6,240 bases of DNA. Source: WJLY01 sp964399265. Its GTDB lineage: Bacteria > Joyebacterota > Joyebacteria > Joyebacterales > Joyebacteraceae. Position numbers and translations under genes: made by a program. A model generated the notes under the pieces. It was not told the DNA's origin. It worked only from the letters and a program-made list of their open reading frames with translations, and did no database searches. Positions 1 through 5,750 of this stretch are shown here, piece by piece (within the stretch, counting starts at the first letter, position 1; the number at the start of each line of letters is the position of its first letter). The stretch lies in contig CAYNQF010000118.1 of NCBI GenBank assembly GCA_964399265.1, positions 1 to 6,240 of the forward strand, given 5' to 3'.

Positions 1-966
1 CTGAACCCGGAGCAGAGCCGGGAGCTCTGCCACGCGATGCTCGACGAGAAGCGGATAGCCAGGCTCGAGGCCGAGAAGGGTCTCGATACGTCGCTGTCCG
101 TGGAAGGGCTGGGCAGGTTCAGGCTCAACATCTACCACCAGCGTGGAACGACGGCCGGCGCGATTCGTCACCTCCCGTGGGAGATCCCGCCGATGGAAAG
201 CCTCGGCGTGCCGCCCATCATGAAGGAGTTCTGCGAGAAGCTGTCTGGACTCGTGCTCGTCAGCGGACCGACCGGTTCGGGCAAGTCGACCACGATGGCG
301 TCGATGATCACGTACATCAACGACAGGCAGAACGTGCACGTCATCTCGATCGAGGACCCGATTGAGTATCTCCACAGGCACAAGTTCTCGATCGTGAACC
401 AGCGCGAGGTCGGCCGCGATACTCCGACCTTCGCCGACGCCGTGAGGCAGGTCCTGAGGCAGGACCCGGATGTCATCTGCATCGGCGAGATTCGCGACCT
501 CGAGACCGTCCGTACCGCTCTGACCCTGGCTGAGACCGGACACCTCGTTCTCACCACGGTTCACACTAGCGAGGCGCCGCAGGCGATCAGCCGAATCCTG
601 GACATCTTCCCGCCTCACGAGCAGCAGGGCGTAAGGACCCAGATCTCGCTGTGCCTCGATGCGGTCCTCGTGCAGCAGCTCCTGCCCGACGCGTCCGGCA
701 CCGGCCGTGTACTGGGCACCGAGCTGATGGTCGCGACCTCGGGCATCAGGAATCTCATCCGTGAGAACAACCTCCAGCAGCTCAGGTCGGCGATCGAGAC
801 GGGCGCCCGCGAGGGCATGCACACGATGAACTCCTCGCTAATGAGACTGATGCGCGAGGGCAGGATCACACAGGAGACAGCGCTTGCCTGCTCGAACGAT
901 GTGAAGGGCATCCTTCGCGACCTCGGCAGGACCGCGCAGTCCACTTCCAGGCGCGCGGCACACTAG
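1..966 (+). CDS. pilT: PilT-family pilus retraction ATPase (5' end outside window)
   Basis: The frame is open from base 1, so this is the C-terminal 321 codons; the first ATG (37) is internal and is not the start. By comparison with known PilT, about 40 N-terminal residues are missing. Visible motifs are the Walker A GPTGSGKST (265-291), the Asp box ISIEDPIEY (343-369), the Walker B region DPDVICIGEIRDLETV (463-510) and the His box around GHLVLTTVHTSEA (538-576). A C-terminal GIRNLIRE (742-765) matches the AIRNLIRE motif that marks retraction-type PilT rather than the assembly ATPase PilB. No PilB-type tetracysteine zinc site is present. In the family, a cytoplasmic hexamer uses ATP to drive pilin subunits back into the inner membrane for twitching and DNA uptake. 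It lies 27 bases upstream of pilC, so co-transcription is likely. PilU or a related paralogue cannot be fully excluded. Confidence 0.95.
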   Translation: MNPEQSRELCHAMLDEKRIARLEAEKGLDTSLSVEGLGRFRLNIYHQRGTTAGAIRHLPWEIPPMESLGVPPIMKEFCEKLSGLVLVSGPTGSGKSTTMASMITYINDRQNVHVISIEDPIEYLHRHKFSIVNQREVGRDTPTFADAVRQVLRQDPDVICIGEIRDLETVRTALTLAETGHLVLTTVHTSEAPQAISRILDIFPPHEQQGVRTQISLCLDAVLVQQLLPDASGTGRVLGTELMVATSGIRNLIRENNLQQLRSAIETGAREGMHTMNSSLMRLMREGRITQETALACSNDVKGILRDLGRTAQSTSRRAAH

Positions 967-993
967 CCGCGCACACAGCGTGAGGAACAACGG

Positions 994-2199
994 ATGACCG
1001 ATTTCGCGTATACGGCAAAGGCAGCCAACGGCAAGACGGTGCAGGGCATCCGTGCGGCCGAGAGTGAGATGGGGCTGGTCTCTCTGCTCCGCAAAGAGAA
1101 CCTGACCGTCATCTCGGTGGCGCCCGCGTCCGCCGTGTCGAAGAAGCCGAAGCCGAAGAGCGGGAAGGTCAAGGTCAAGGACCTGGCGATCCTGTGCCGT
1201 CAGCTCTCCGCTATGCTCGACGCCGGCCTTCCGGTCCTCGAGTCGCTGGAGTCGATATCGGACCAGATCGACAGCCAGGTTCTCGCTCAGGTGCTCGCGC
1301 AGGTGTCGGTGAACATCGAGGCCGGAGCCACGCTGTCGCAGTCGCTGGAGCGGCATGACAAGGTGTTCTCGATCCTGTTTATCGCGATGGTCAGGGCCGG
1401 TGAAGAGGCCGGCGCCCTGCCGAGCGTGCTCGACAGGCTGGGGGACTACCTCGAGGCCAGGGACGCCCTGACCCGTAAGATCCGCTCCGCGTCGACCTAT
1501 CCGGCCTTCATTGCAGGGTTCTTCGTGGTGGCGGTGGCGGGCATCATGCTCTTCCTCATCCCTCAGTTCGAGGGCATCTTCGCCGATTTCGACCTTCAGC
1601 TGCCGGCTCTCACGCAGTTCCTGATTGTTCTGTCGCGGTTCATTGGCCACAACCTCGTCTGGGAGTTGCTGGCAATGGGCGCCGGGTTCTACGCGTTCTG
1701 GCGGTGGAGAGCTACTCCGGGCGGCAAGCGGACGCTCGACGGCCTGATCCTCCGGTCTCCGATCTTCGGAAAGCTGGTGCTCAAGGCGTCTGTGGCCCGC
1801 TTCAGCAAGACGCTCGGGACCCTGATGGACAACGGTGTTTCGGTCGTTGCGGCGCTTGAGATCGTGAGCCGTACGTCCGGAAATACGATCGTCCGCGAGG
1901 CGATCGACATGGTGGGGGATGGTGTGGTCAACGGAGCGACGATCTCCGACAAGCTGTCGGAGTCGTCCGTCTTCCCGAAGATGGTCGTCAGCATGGTCTC
2001 GGCTGGTGAGGGGGCAGGAAATCTGCCCGAGATGCTGGACAAAGTGTCTGACTTCTACACCAAGGAGGTTGACGCAGCGGTAGACGCCCTCACCTCGATG
2101 ATCGAGCCCGCCCTCATCGTGGGGCTCGGCGCCATCGTGACCGTGGTCGTGCTTGCGATCTACCTGCCCATCTTCCAGATGGCGACAGGGATTGGTTAG
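994..2199 (+). CDS. pilC: PilC, type IV pilus inner-membrane platform protein
   Basis: 401 residues, a normal length for PilC/GspF. The N-terminus MTDFAYTAKAANGKTVQG matches the family's opening (F-x-Y-x-A-x-D/N-x-x-G-K). Two T2SSF repeats are visible, at about residues 64-190 and 265-390. Each carries the repeated pattern of a G-x-x-V/L-x-x-A/S-L helix followed by an M-V-x-A/S-G-E-x-A/G-G-x-L-P motif (MVRAGEEAGALP at 132-143, MVSAGEGAGNLP at 333-344). Three hydrophobic segments at about 169-191, 218-238 and 371-393 fit the usual three-helix topology. GAGG at 982-985 lies 8 bases before the ATG. In known systems PilC is the membrane base on which the PilB and PilT hexamers act. It sits between the ATPase and the pilin genes, with 51 bases to the first pilin. 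Confidence 0.96.
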   Translation: MTDFAYTAKAANGKTVQGIRAAESEMGLVSLLRKENLTVISVAPASAVSKKPKPKSGKVKVKDLAILCRQLSAMLDAGLPVLESLESISDQIDSQVLAQVLAQVSVNIEAGATLSQSLERHDKVFSILFIAMVRAGEEAGALPSVLDRLGDYLEARDALTRKIRSASTYPAFIAGFFVVAVAGIMLFLIPQFEGIFADFDLQLPALTQFLIVLSRFIGHNLVWELLAMGAGFYAFWRWRATPGGKRTLDGLILRSPIFGKLVLKASVARFSKTLGTLMDNGVSVVAALEIVSRTSGNTIVREAIDMVGDGVVNGATISDKLSESSVFPKMVVSMVSAGEGAGNLPEMLDKVSDFYTKEVDAAVDALTSMIEPALIVGLGAIVTVVVLAIYLPIFQMATGIG

Positions 2200-2233
2200 T
2201 CAGCAGTTCACCAAGGGCTTCAAAGACAGCACG

Positions 2234-2244
2234 AAAGGAGGTGA
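2234..2244 (+). promoter_or_regulatory. Near-perfect Shine-Dalgarno of first pilin
   Basis: AAAGGAGGTGA matches the 16S rRNA anti-Shine-Dalgarno almost completely. Its GGAGG core ends 9 bases before the ATG at 2251. It is the strongest ribosome site in the window and fixes the start of the first pilin. Confidence 0.85.
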
Positions 2245-2250
2245 ACACAT

Positions 2251-2682
2251 ATGCTGCGCAGGAACCAGAGGGGTTTCACCCTCGTAGAGCTGATGATCGT
2301 TGTCATCATCGTCGGCATTCTGGCTGCTGTTGCCATTCCGATGTACCAGGGCGCGACTGAACGCGCCAAGGCGTCGGAGGCGGTTGCCGCGCTCGGTACG
2401 ATCCGCGGCGCTCTGCGTGTCTACTACGCCGAGCACGGAACGTACGTCAACGCGAATTTCACTGACGGCGCTCAGGTTACCGCTGGAAGCATCCTGGATG
2501 TGAGTGACACCGATCTGCTGGGTCGTTACTTCAGCACTGCTTGCTACACGTTCAGAGGCGTTCCTACGGCCAACGCTTTTACCATCGAGTGCGATGGGTC
2601 GGCCAGTGCCGCCCCGAACGCGGGTGAGGTTTCGACGATCGTCCGTACGATCGACCAGGACGGCGACATCGGCACCTCCTAG
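2251..2682 (+). CDS. Type IV prepilin 1 (probable major pilin)
   Basis: 143 residues. A short positive leader MLRRNQRG is followed by the prepilin peptidase site G8|F9, and the mature protein starts FTLVELMIVVIIVGILAAVAIP with the conserved Glu5 (residue 13). This hydrophobic helix (about 9-30) anchors the subunit in the membrane and later packs the fibre core. The globular domain contains YYAEHGTY (58-65), common in short type IVa-like pilins. It also has two cysteines, C98 and C114, that could form a C-terminal disulphide loop. Its small size fits a pilin. A pseudopilin role is possible but less likely next to pilT and pilMNOP. Codons ending in T are far commoner here (33 of 143 by hand count) than in pilin 2 (12 of 146). 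With the very strong ribosome site, this suggests high expression. I leave the symbol blank because pilA naming depends on which copy forms the fibre. Confidence 0.93.
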   Translation: MLRRNQRGFTLVELMIVVIIVGILAAVAIPMYQGATERAKASEAVAALGTIRGALRVYYAEHGTYVNANFTDGAQVTAGSILDVSDTDLLGRYFSTACYTFRGVPTANAFTIECDGSASAAPNAGEVSTIVRTIDQDGDIGTS

Positions 2683-2702
2683 CACTTGACGATGACATCA
2701 TG

Positions 2703-2733
2703 CCTGGGGGCGGCGCCACGCGCCGCCCCCGGG
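2703..2733 (+). terminator. Very stable GC hairpin after pilin 1 (terminator-like, no U-tract)
   Basis: A perfect 11-bp inverted repeat pairs 2706-2716 with 2720-2730 around a CAC triloop. It extends to 14 pairs (2703-2705 with 2731-2733) with one G-U pair. It begins 20 bases after the pilin 1 stop. No run of T follows (GAGCTGGC), so it is not a classical intrinsic terminator. It is better read as a 3' stabiliser, or as partial attenuation that would keep pilin 1 mRNA above the level of the downstream genes. The function is inferred. Confidence 0.55.
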
Positions 2734-2742
2734 AGCTGGCAC

Positions 2743-2750
2743 AAGGAGGA
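2743..2750 (+). promoter_or_regulatory. Orphan Shine-Dalgarno-like sequence without a start codon
   Basis: AAGGAGGA sits 119 bases upstream of the pilin 2 start. No ATG, GTG or TTG lies at a usable distance; the bases that follow are ACGGGGTTCACTACTGC. The context GCAC-AAGGAGG-AAC resembles the pilin 1 leader GCACGAAAGGAGGTGAAC at 2229-2246. It may therefore be a relic of the leader copied in the pilin duplication, or it may be chance. A CTG at 2764 would open a 21-codon ORF ending at 2829, but the 14-base spacing makes translation unlikely. Confidence 0.35.
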
Positions 2751-2777
2751 ACGGGGTTCACTACTGCTAACGCGTGA

Positions 2778-2813
2778 CGCCGGGCTTCCCGGCGAGAGAG
2801 CCCGAGGCTCTCT
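2778..2813 (+). promoter_or_regulatory. Two back-to-back hairpins in the leader of pilin 2
   Basis: CGCCGGG (2778-2784) pairs with CCCGGCG (2788-2794) around a CTT loop. Directly next to it, AGAGAGCC (2795-2802) pairs with GGCTCTCT (2806-2813) around a CGA loop. There is no base between the two stems. An alternative 5-bp pairing, CGGGC (2781-2785) with GCCCG (2800-2804), would break both stems. The structure ends 55 bases before the pilin 2 ATG and leaves its ribosome site free. I do not recognise it as a known riboswitch class. A role in mRNA processing or control of pilin 2 is inference. Confidence 0.45.
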
Positions 2814-2868
2814 GGAGACGGGATTCTGAAGGTCGGGTGCAGATAGAGGGGGTCAGGGAGGTATCGAG

Positions 2869-3309
2869 ATGTTCTCGTTCTTCGGCGATGACAGGGGATT
2901 CACACTCGTCGAGCTCATGATCGTGGTCATCGTCATCGGCATTCTCGCGGCCGTGGCCATTCCGATGTACCAGATCGTGCCGGAGAGGTCGAGAGCCACG
3001 GAAGCCGTGGCCGGGCTCGATTCCATCAGGAGCTCGCTCCGCGTCTACTATGCCGAGCACGGCAGCTACGCCGATGCGAACTTCATCGACGGGGCCCGAG
3101 TCACCGTCGGCGGCATACTCGGCGTCAAGGACACGGACCTGAGTGGAAGGTACTTCAGTTCGGAGTGCTACACATTCCAGGGCGACGCTGGAGCGAACTC
3201 GTTCGTCGTTGAGTGCGACGGCGCGGCCAGCACCGCTCCCGAGGCCGCAGAGGCCTCGAACATAGTGGTGACGATAGACGAATCTGGAGAGATCGACACG
3301 CAGTGGTAG
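2869..3309 (+). CDS. Type IV prepilin 2, paralogue of the preceding pilin
   Basis: 146 residues with leader MFSFFGDDRG and cleavage at G10|F11. The mature start is FTLVELMIVVIVIGILAAVAIP with Glu5 at residue 15. From the cleavage site onward about 91 of 135 positions match pilin 1 by hand alignment, including YYAEHG, the DTDL-GRYFS block and both cysteines (C100, C116). Two genes that similar and adjacent point to tandem duplication. The leader is odd: it is hydrophobic then acidic (FSFF-GDD), with a net charge near -1 instead of the usual positive charge. GGGAGGT (2856-2862) lies 6 bases before the ATG, so it should be translated. The codon pattern is like the neighbouring machinery genes, with mostly AGG for arginine and few T-ending codons, suggesting a lower level than pilin 1. 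It could be a minor, alternative or tip-associated pilin. Confidence 0.92.
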   Translation: MFSFFGDDRGFTLVELMIVVIVIGILAAVAIPMYQIVPERSRATEAVAGLDSIRSSLRVYYAEHGSYADANFIDGARVTVGGILGVKDTDLSGRYFSSECYTFQGDAGANSFVVECDGAASTAPEAAEASNIVVTIDESGEIDTQW

Positions 3310-3362
3310 CGCCGCTGTGCGCGAACTGGAGGCGCGGAGTCTACTGCTACTGGTGCAAACAA

Positions 3363-3394
3363 GCCGGCGACCGATGACGTTCTGATCGGCCGGC
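3363..3394 (+). promoter_or_regulatory. Hairpin between pilin 2 and pilM
   Basis: GCCGG (3363-3367) pairs with CCGGC (3390-3394), and CCGAT (3371-3375) pairs with ATCGG (3385-3389). There is a 3-base bulge on the 5' side and a 9-base loop. It lies about midway in the 105-base gap, just before the pilM ribosome site, and has no T-run after it. It could separate expression of the pilins from that of the assembly genes by processing or partial attenuation; this is inferred. Confidence 0.4.
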
Positions 3395-3414
3395 AGTGTT
3401 GGGGGGATTGTCGC

Positions 3415-4446
3415 GTGATCGCCTCTGAAGCCAAGAGACTGATCGGCATGGATCTCGGGACCAGCTCCGTGAAGCTCGTCGAGCTCACGCAGAGCGGCGG
3501 GGAATACGAGTTGGAGCGCCTCGCCCTGGTGCCGATGGGGCATGGGGAACAGCCGACCTCCGCCGCCCGCGCCGTCTCGATGATCCTCGAGTCCGAGACC
3601 GTTCAGAACAAGCGAGTGGCAACGTCGGTCAGCGGCTCCAACGTGGCCGTCCGTGTCCTCAGGTTTCCCCAGCTGGGGAAGGCCGAGATCGAGGGCGCGG
3701 TGTGGTACGAGGGCAGCCAGGTGATAGCGTTCGACATTAAGGACGCGTACGTCGACTACTCGGTCCTCAGCACCGAGGAGGCCAAGGGCGAGGGTGACAA
3801 CGGCAGGACGGACGTCCTGTTCGTGGCCGCGAACAAACCCGAGGTCGATTGGAGGACCGACCTGCTGTCGAAGGCGGGCCTGGAACCGAGGTTCGTCGGA
3901 GTGGACATGCTCGTGTTACTGGACGCGGCCCTCATGGAGCCCGATGTGCCTCAGACGGTCGCGGTGCTGCACGTGGGCGCGTCGAGTACCGGCATAGGAG
4001 TGACGCAGGGAGGAGCGACCCCGTTCGCGAGAGACCTCGAGATCGGCGGGAACGCTTTCACGCAGGTCATCTCCGAGACGCTGGAGGTCCCGATATCCGA
4101 GGCGGAGACGACCAAGGTCACGCGTGTCGGTTGGACGCCCGAGGTCGAGTCGGCGGTCGAGGACGTGACCCGCAGGCTGGTGGGCGAGGTTCATCGTTCG
4201 ATGATGTACTACCAGACGAGAAGTCACGGAGCGAAGGTCGACAGGATCTATCTCTGCGGCGGAAGCTCGAGGCTCTGCGGTCTGAGGGAAGCCGTCGAGG
4301 AGTCGCTGGAGATACCGGTCGTGCCGTGGAGCCCGATGTGCAGGGTCCATGTTGACGGGGGACGGTTCGACCTCCCGTCGGTCGAGCAGCTGTCGCCGTT
4401 CGTGGCGCTCGCTACAGCACTGGCGATGAGGACGGAGGTCGCCTAG
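3415..4446 (+). CDS. pilM: PilM, actin-like pilus alignment protein
   Basis: 343 residues starting at GTG. GGGGGGA (3401-3407) is 7 bases upstream, and the start places the family opening IGMDLGTSSVKLVEL at residues 10-24; a start at the ATG of 3448 would cut into it. This opening is the first nucleotide-binding loop of the FtsA/actin fold. Other family marks are FPQLGKAEIEGAVWYEGSQVIAFDI (84-108), the second phosphate-binding region LHVGASSTGIGV (185-196), FARDLEIGGNAFT (204-216) and the late glycine motif LCGGSSRLCGL (280-290). No membrane segment is present, as expected for a cytoplasmic protein. In known systems ATP-bound PilM captures the N-terminal tail of PilN and links the motor to PilNOP. 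In the second loop the usual acidic or Asn residue is His186 (LHVG), which might affect nucleotide contact. Confidence 0.95.
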   Translation: MIASEAKRLIGMDLGTSSVKLVELTQSGGEYELERLALVPMGHGEQPTSAARAVSMILESETVQNKRVATSVSGSNVAVRVLRFPQLGKAEIEGAVWYEGSQVIAFDIKDAYVDYSVLSTEEAKGEGDNGRTDVLFVAANKPEVDWRTDLLSKAGLEPRFVGVDMLVLLDAALMEPDVPQTVAVLHVGASSTGIGVTQGGATPFARDLEIGGNAFTQVISETLEVPISEAETTKVTRVGWTPEVESAVEDVTRRLVGEVHRSMMYYQTRSHGAKVDRIYLCGGSSRLCGLREAVEESLEIPVVPWSPMCRVHVDGGRFDLPSVEQLSPFVALATALAMRTEVA

Positions 4447-4448
4447 GC

Positions 4449-5060
4449 GTGTACGACATCAATCTCATAAGGCGCTCGATCGTCCCGGAGAGGCACAAGC
4501 GTGTCTTCTTTTCGGTGGTGTCGTTCACCGTCCTGGCGTTCGTGCTGACGGGGCTCGCCGTCCTCTTCTTTTCCATCGCGAACCTGCGCGTCATCGATGT
4601 CTACGCGAATGAACTGCATCATCTCGAGGAGGATCTTTCGCTCCTCTATCCCGGAACTCCCACGCATGAGGAACTCTCGATCGTGTTCGCTAGGATGCAG
4701 CCCGACCTCCAGGAGATATCCTCCGGCGTCGGCAGTCGCATTGAGATGACTTCGCTCTGGGAGAACATAGCGAGCGCCGTTCCGGACAGTGTCTGGCTCA
4801 CCAGCGTCGATCTGAAGGCGCCCTCGGACAGCAAGGGTACCTCCTCGAAGAAGCAGGACGGTGGTGTGGTCATCGAGGGCAGGGCGATCACGGGCGAAGG
4901 GCGCAGTGGAAGCGCGCTGATCCGCAAGTTCGCCAAGGCGATCGAGTCGAACAGCGCTCTCGCTCAGTACGTTTCCGACGCCAAGTTCGTCGAGACGGGT
5001 CTGAACGAGATCGGTGGAGTTCCGGTGATCGGGTTCGAGATCACCTGCGCGCTCAGGTAG
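4449..5060 (+). CDS. pilN: PilN, single-pass alignment subcomplex protein
   Basis: 203 residues, starting at GTG only 2 bases after the pilM stop. GGAGG at 4434-4438, inside the pilM end, is its ribosome site, so translation is probably coupled. The N-terminus MYDINLIRRS is the PilN tail (consensus INLLP-R) that docks into PilM. One membrane helix spans about 19-45, followed by a probable coiled stretch (50-67). The periplasmic PilN domain includes LWENIASAVPDSVWLTSVDLK (103-123), the characteristic W-x-x-I-x-x-x-x-P-x-x-V-W-L segment. A low-complexity Ser/Lys-rich insert (125-136) interrupts the domain before the VIEGRAITG strand (141-149). PilN pairs with PilO in the periplasm. The length is normal for the family. 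Confidence 0.93.
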   Translation: MYDINLIRRSIVPERHKRVFFSVVSFTVLAFVLTGLAVLFFSIANLRVIDVYANELHHLEEDLSLLYPGTPTHEELSIVFARMQPDLQEISSGVGSRIEMTSLWENIASAVPDSVWLTSVDLKAPSDSKGTSSKKQDGGVVIEGRAITGEGRSGSALIRKFAKAIESNSALAQYVSDAKFVETGLNEIGGVPVIGFEITCALR

Positions 5061-5096
5061 GGGAAGCACGCGGGGCTGGTCACGGAAGGATGGGGA

Positions 5097-5744
5097 ATGG
5101 GTCTCCAGCACGCCATACACGACGTTCGCGAGGATTCGGGCGCTGAGGCCGCATCGACGAGCCGGGTGCCCGGGCTCGCCGGACTGGCAAGGAAGGCCTG
5201 CCGCATCGCGTCTGGCTTGCCGATGCTCATCAGAGGGTCGCGCACCGGGCGGATGTCCACGTGGCGCGTGCTCGCTCTGTCGGTTCTCGTGTACGTGGCG
5301 GCCTTGAACCTCGCCAACTTCCTGGTCGTCAGGCCCGTGCGGGCCAAGCTGGATGGTCTCGTTGAGCAGAAGGCCATCATCGAGGATTTCCTGCTTCTCA
5401 GGCAGTCCGGTCAGGCCGTGGCGGGCGTCAGAGACGCGCTCATGCGCGGCGACGAGCGCGTCACCGTGCTGGGCGACGTGCGCGAGATGGCCGCCGAGGC
5501 CGGCATGCGCATCGTCGGAGAGCCGGTCTTGCTGGCGCCGAGAGAGGCCTCCAAGAAGATGACGGAGTATCCGATCGAGATAACGCTGCGGGGCTCGTAT
5601 CACGAGGCGGGCGAGTTCCTCCGACTCGTCGAGAGTTCCCACAGAATGCTGTCGGTTCAGCAGGTCGAGATAGACGCGAGCGACACCTCACCATCGAACG
5701 CAGAGGTGACCGTGACGTTCAGCACGCTGGCCTGGGAGGACTAG
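5097..5744 (+). CDS. pilO: PilO, single-pass alignment subcomplex protein
   Basis: 215 residues with one membrane helix at about 57-78 (WRVLALSVLVYVAALNLANF). A helical region follows at 80-105, then a ferredoxin-like periplasmic domain with the typical PilO stretch YPIEITLRGSYHEAGEFLRLVESSHRMLSVQQVEI (158-192). The chosen ATG has GGAAGGA (5084-5090) 6 bases upstream. In-frame starts at 5223 or 5253 would give a more usual short N-terminus but have no good ribosome site. The cytoplasmic part before the helix is therefore about 55 residues, rich in Ala, Arg and Gly, and longer than in typical PilO. Whether it is real or a start-choice artefact is open. In known systems PilO dimerises with PilN and contacts PilP. 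It follows pilN by 36 bases. Confidence 0.92.
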   Translation: MGLQHAIHDVREDSGAEAASTSRVPGLAGLARKACRIASGLPMLIRGSRTGRMSTWRVLALSVLVYVAALNLANFLVVRPVRAKLDGLVEQKAIIEDFLLLRQSGQAVAGVRDALMRGDERVTVLGDVREMAAEAGMRIVGEPVLLAPREASKKMTEYPIEITLRGSYHEAGEFLRLVESSHRMLSVQQVEIDASDTSPSNAEVTVTFSTLAWED

Positions 5745-5750
5745 AGGATC

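Noticed and set aside
2686..2691. TTGACG as a -35 box before pilin 2
   Set aside because: At the expected distance the sequence is GGGCGG inside the GC hairpin, with no -10-like hexamer.
2737..2752. TGGCAC as the -24 element of a sigma-54 promoter, attractive for pilin control
   Set aside because: The -12 GC element is missing; the bases at that distance are AA within AAGGAGGAAC.
2743..2868. Cyclic-di-GMP (GEMM) riboswitch before pilin 2
   Set aside because: The conserved GGGCAAACC and GACGCAAAGCC stretches and the tetraloop receptor pattern are not visible; the tandem triloop hairpins do not fit its fold.
2774..2868. Small frame from GTG 2774 leading into pilin 2
   Set aside because: It is out of frame with pilin 2, has no ribosome site at a fitting distance and no recognisable product.
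2251..3309. Type II secretion pseudopilins instead of pilins
   Set aside because: The neighbours pilT and pilMNOP and the C-terminal cysteine pair favour a type IV pilus; the GspG-type C-terminal calcium-binding pattern is not evident. Not fully excluded.
3350..3394. GEMM-like GTGCAAACAAGCC in the pilin 2-pilM gap
   Set aside because: Only a few bases resemble the consensus and the required second helix is absent.
3849..4355. 168-codon + strand frame inside pilM
   Set aside because: It is an out-of-frame shadow of pilM with Arg/Gly-rich composition and no motif.
4443..5642. 399-codon open frame on the - strand, with other long reverse frames (838-1650, 2767-3543)
   Set aside because: They lie antisense to genes with clear family motifs. 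GC-rich wobble bases commonly leave long opposite-strand frames open, and the predicted products are Arg/His/Gly-rich with no recognisable domain.
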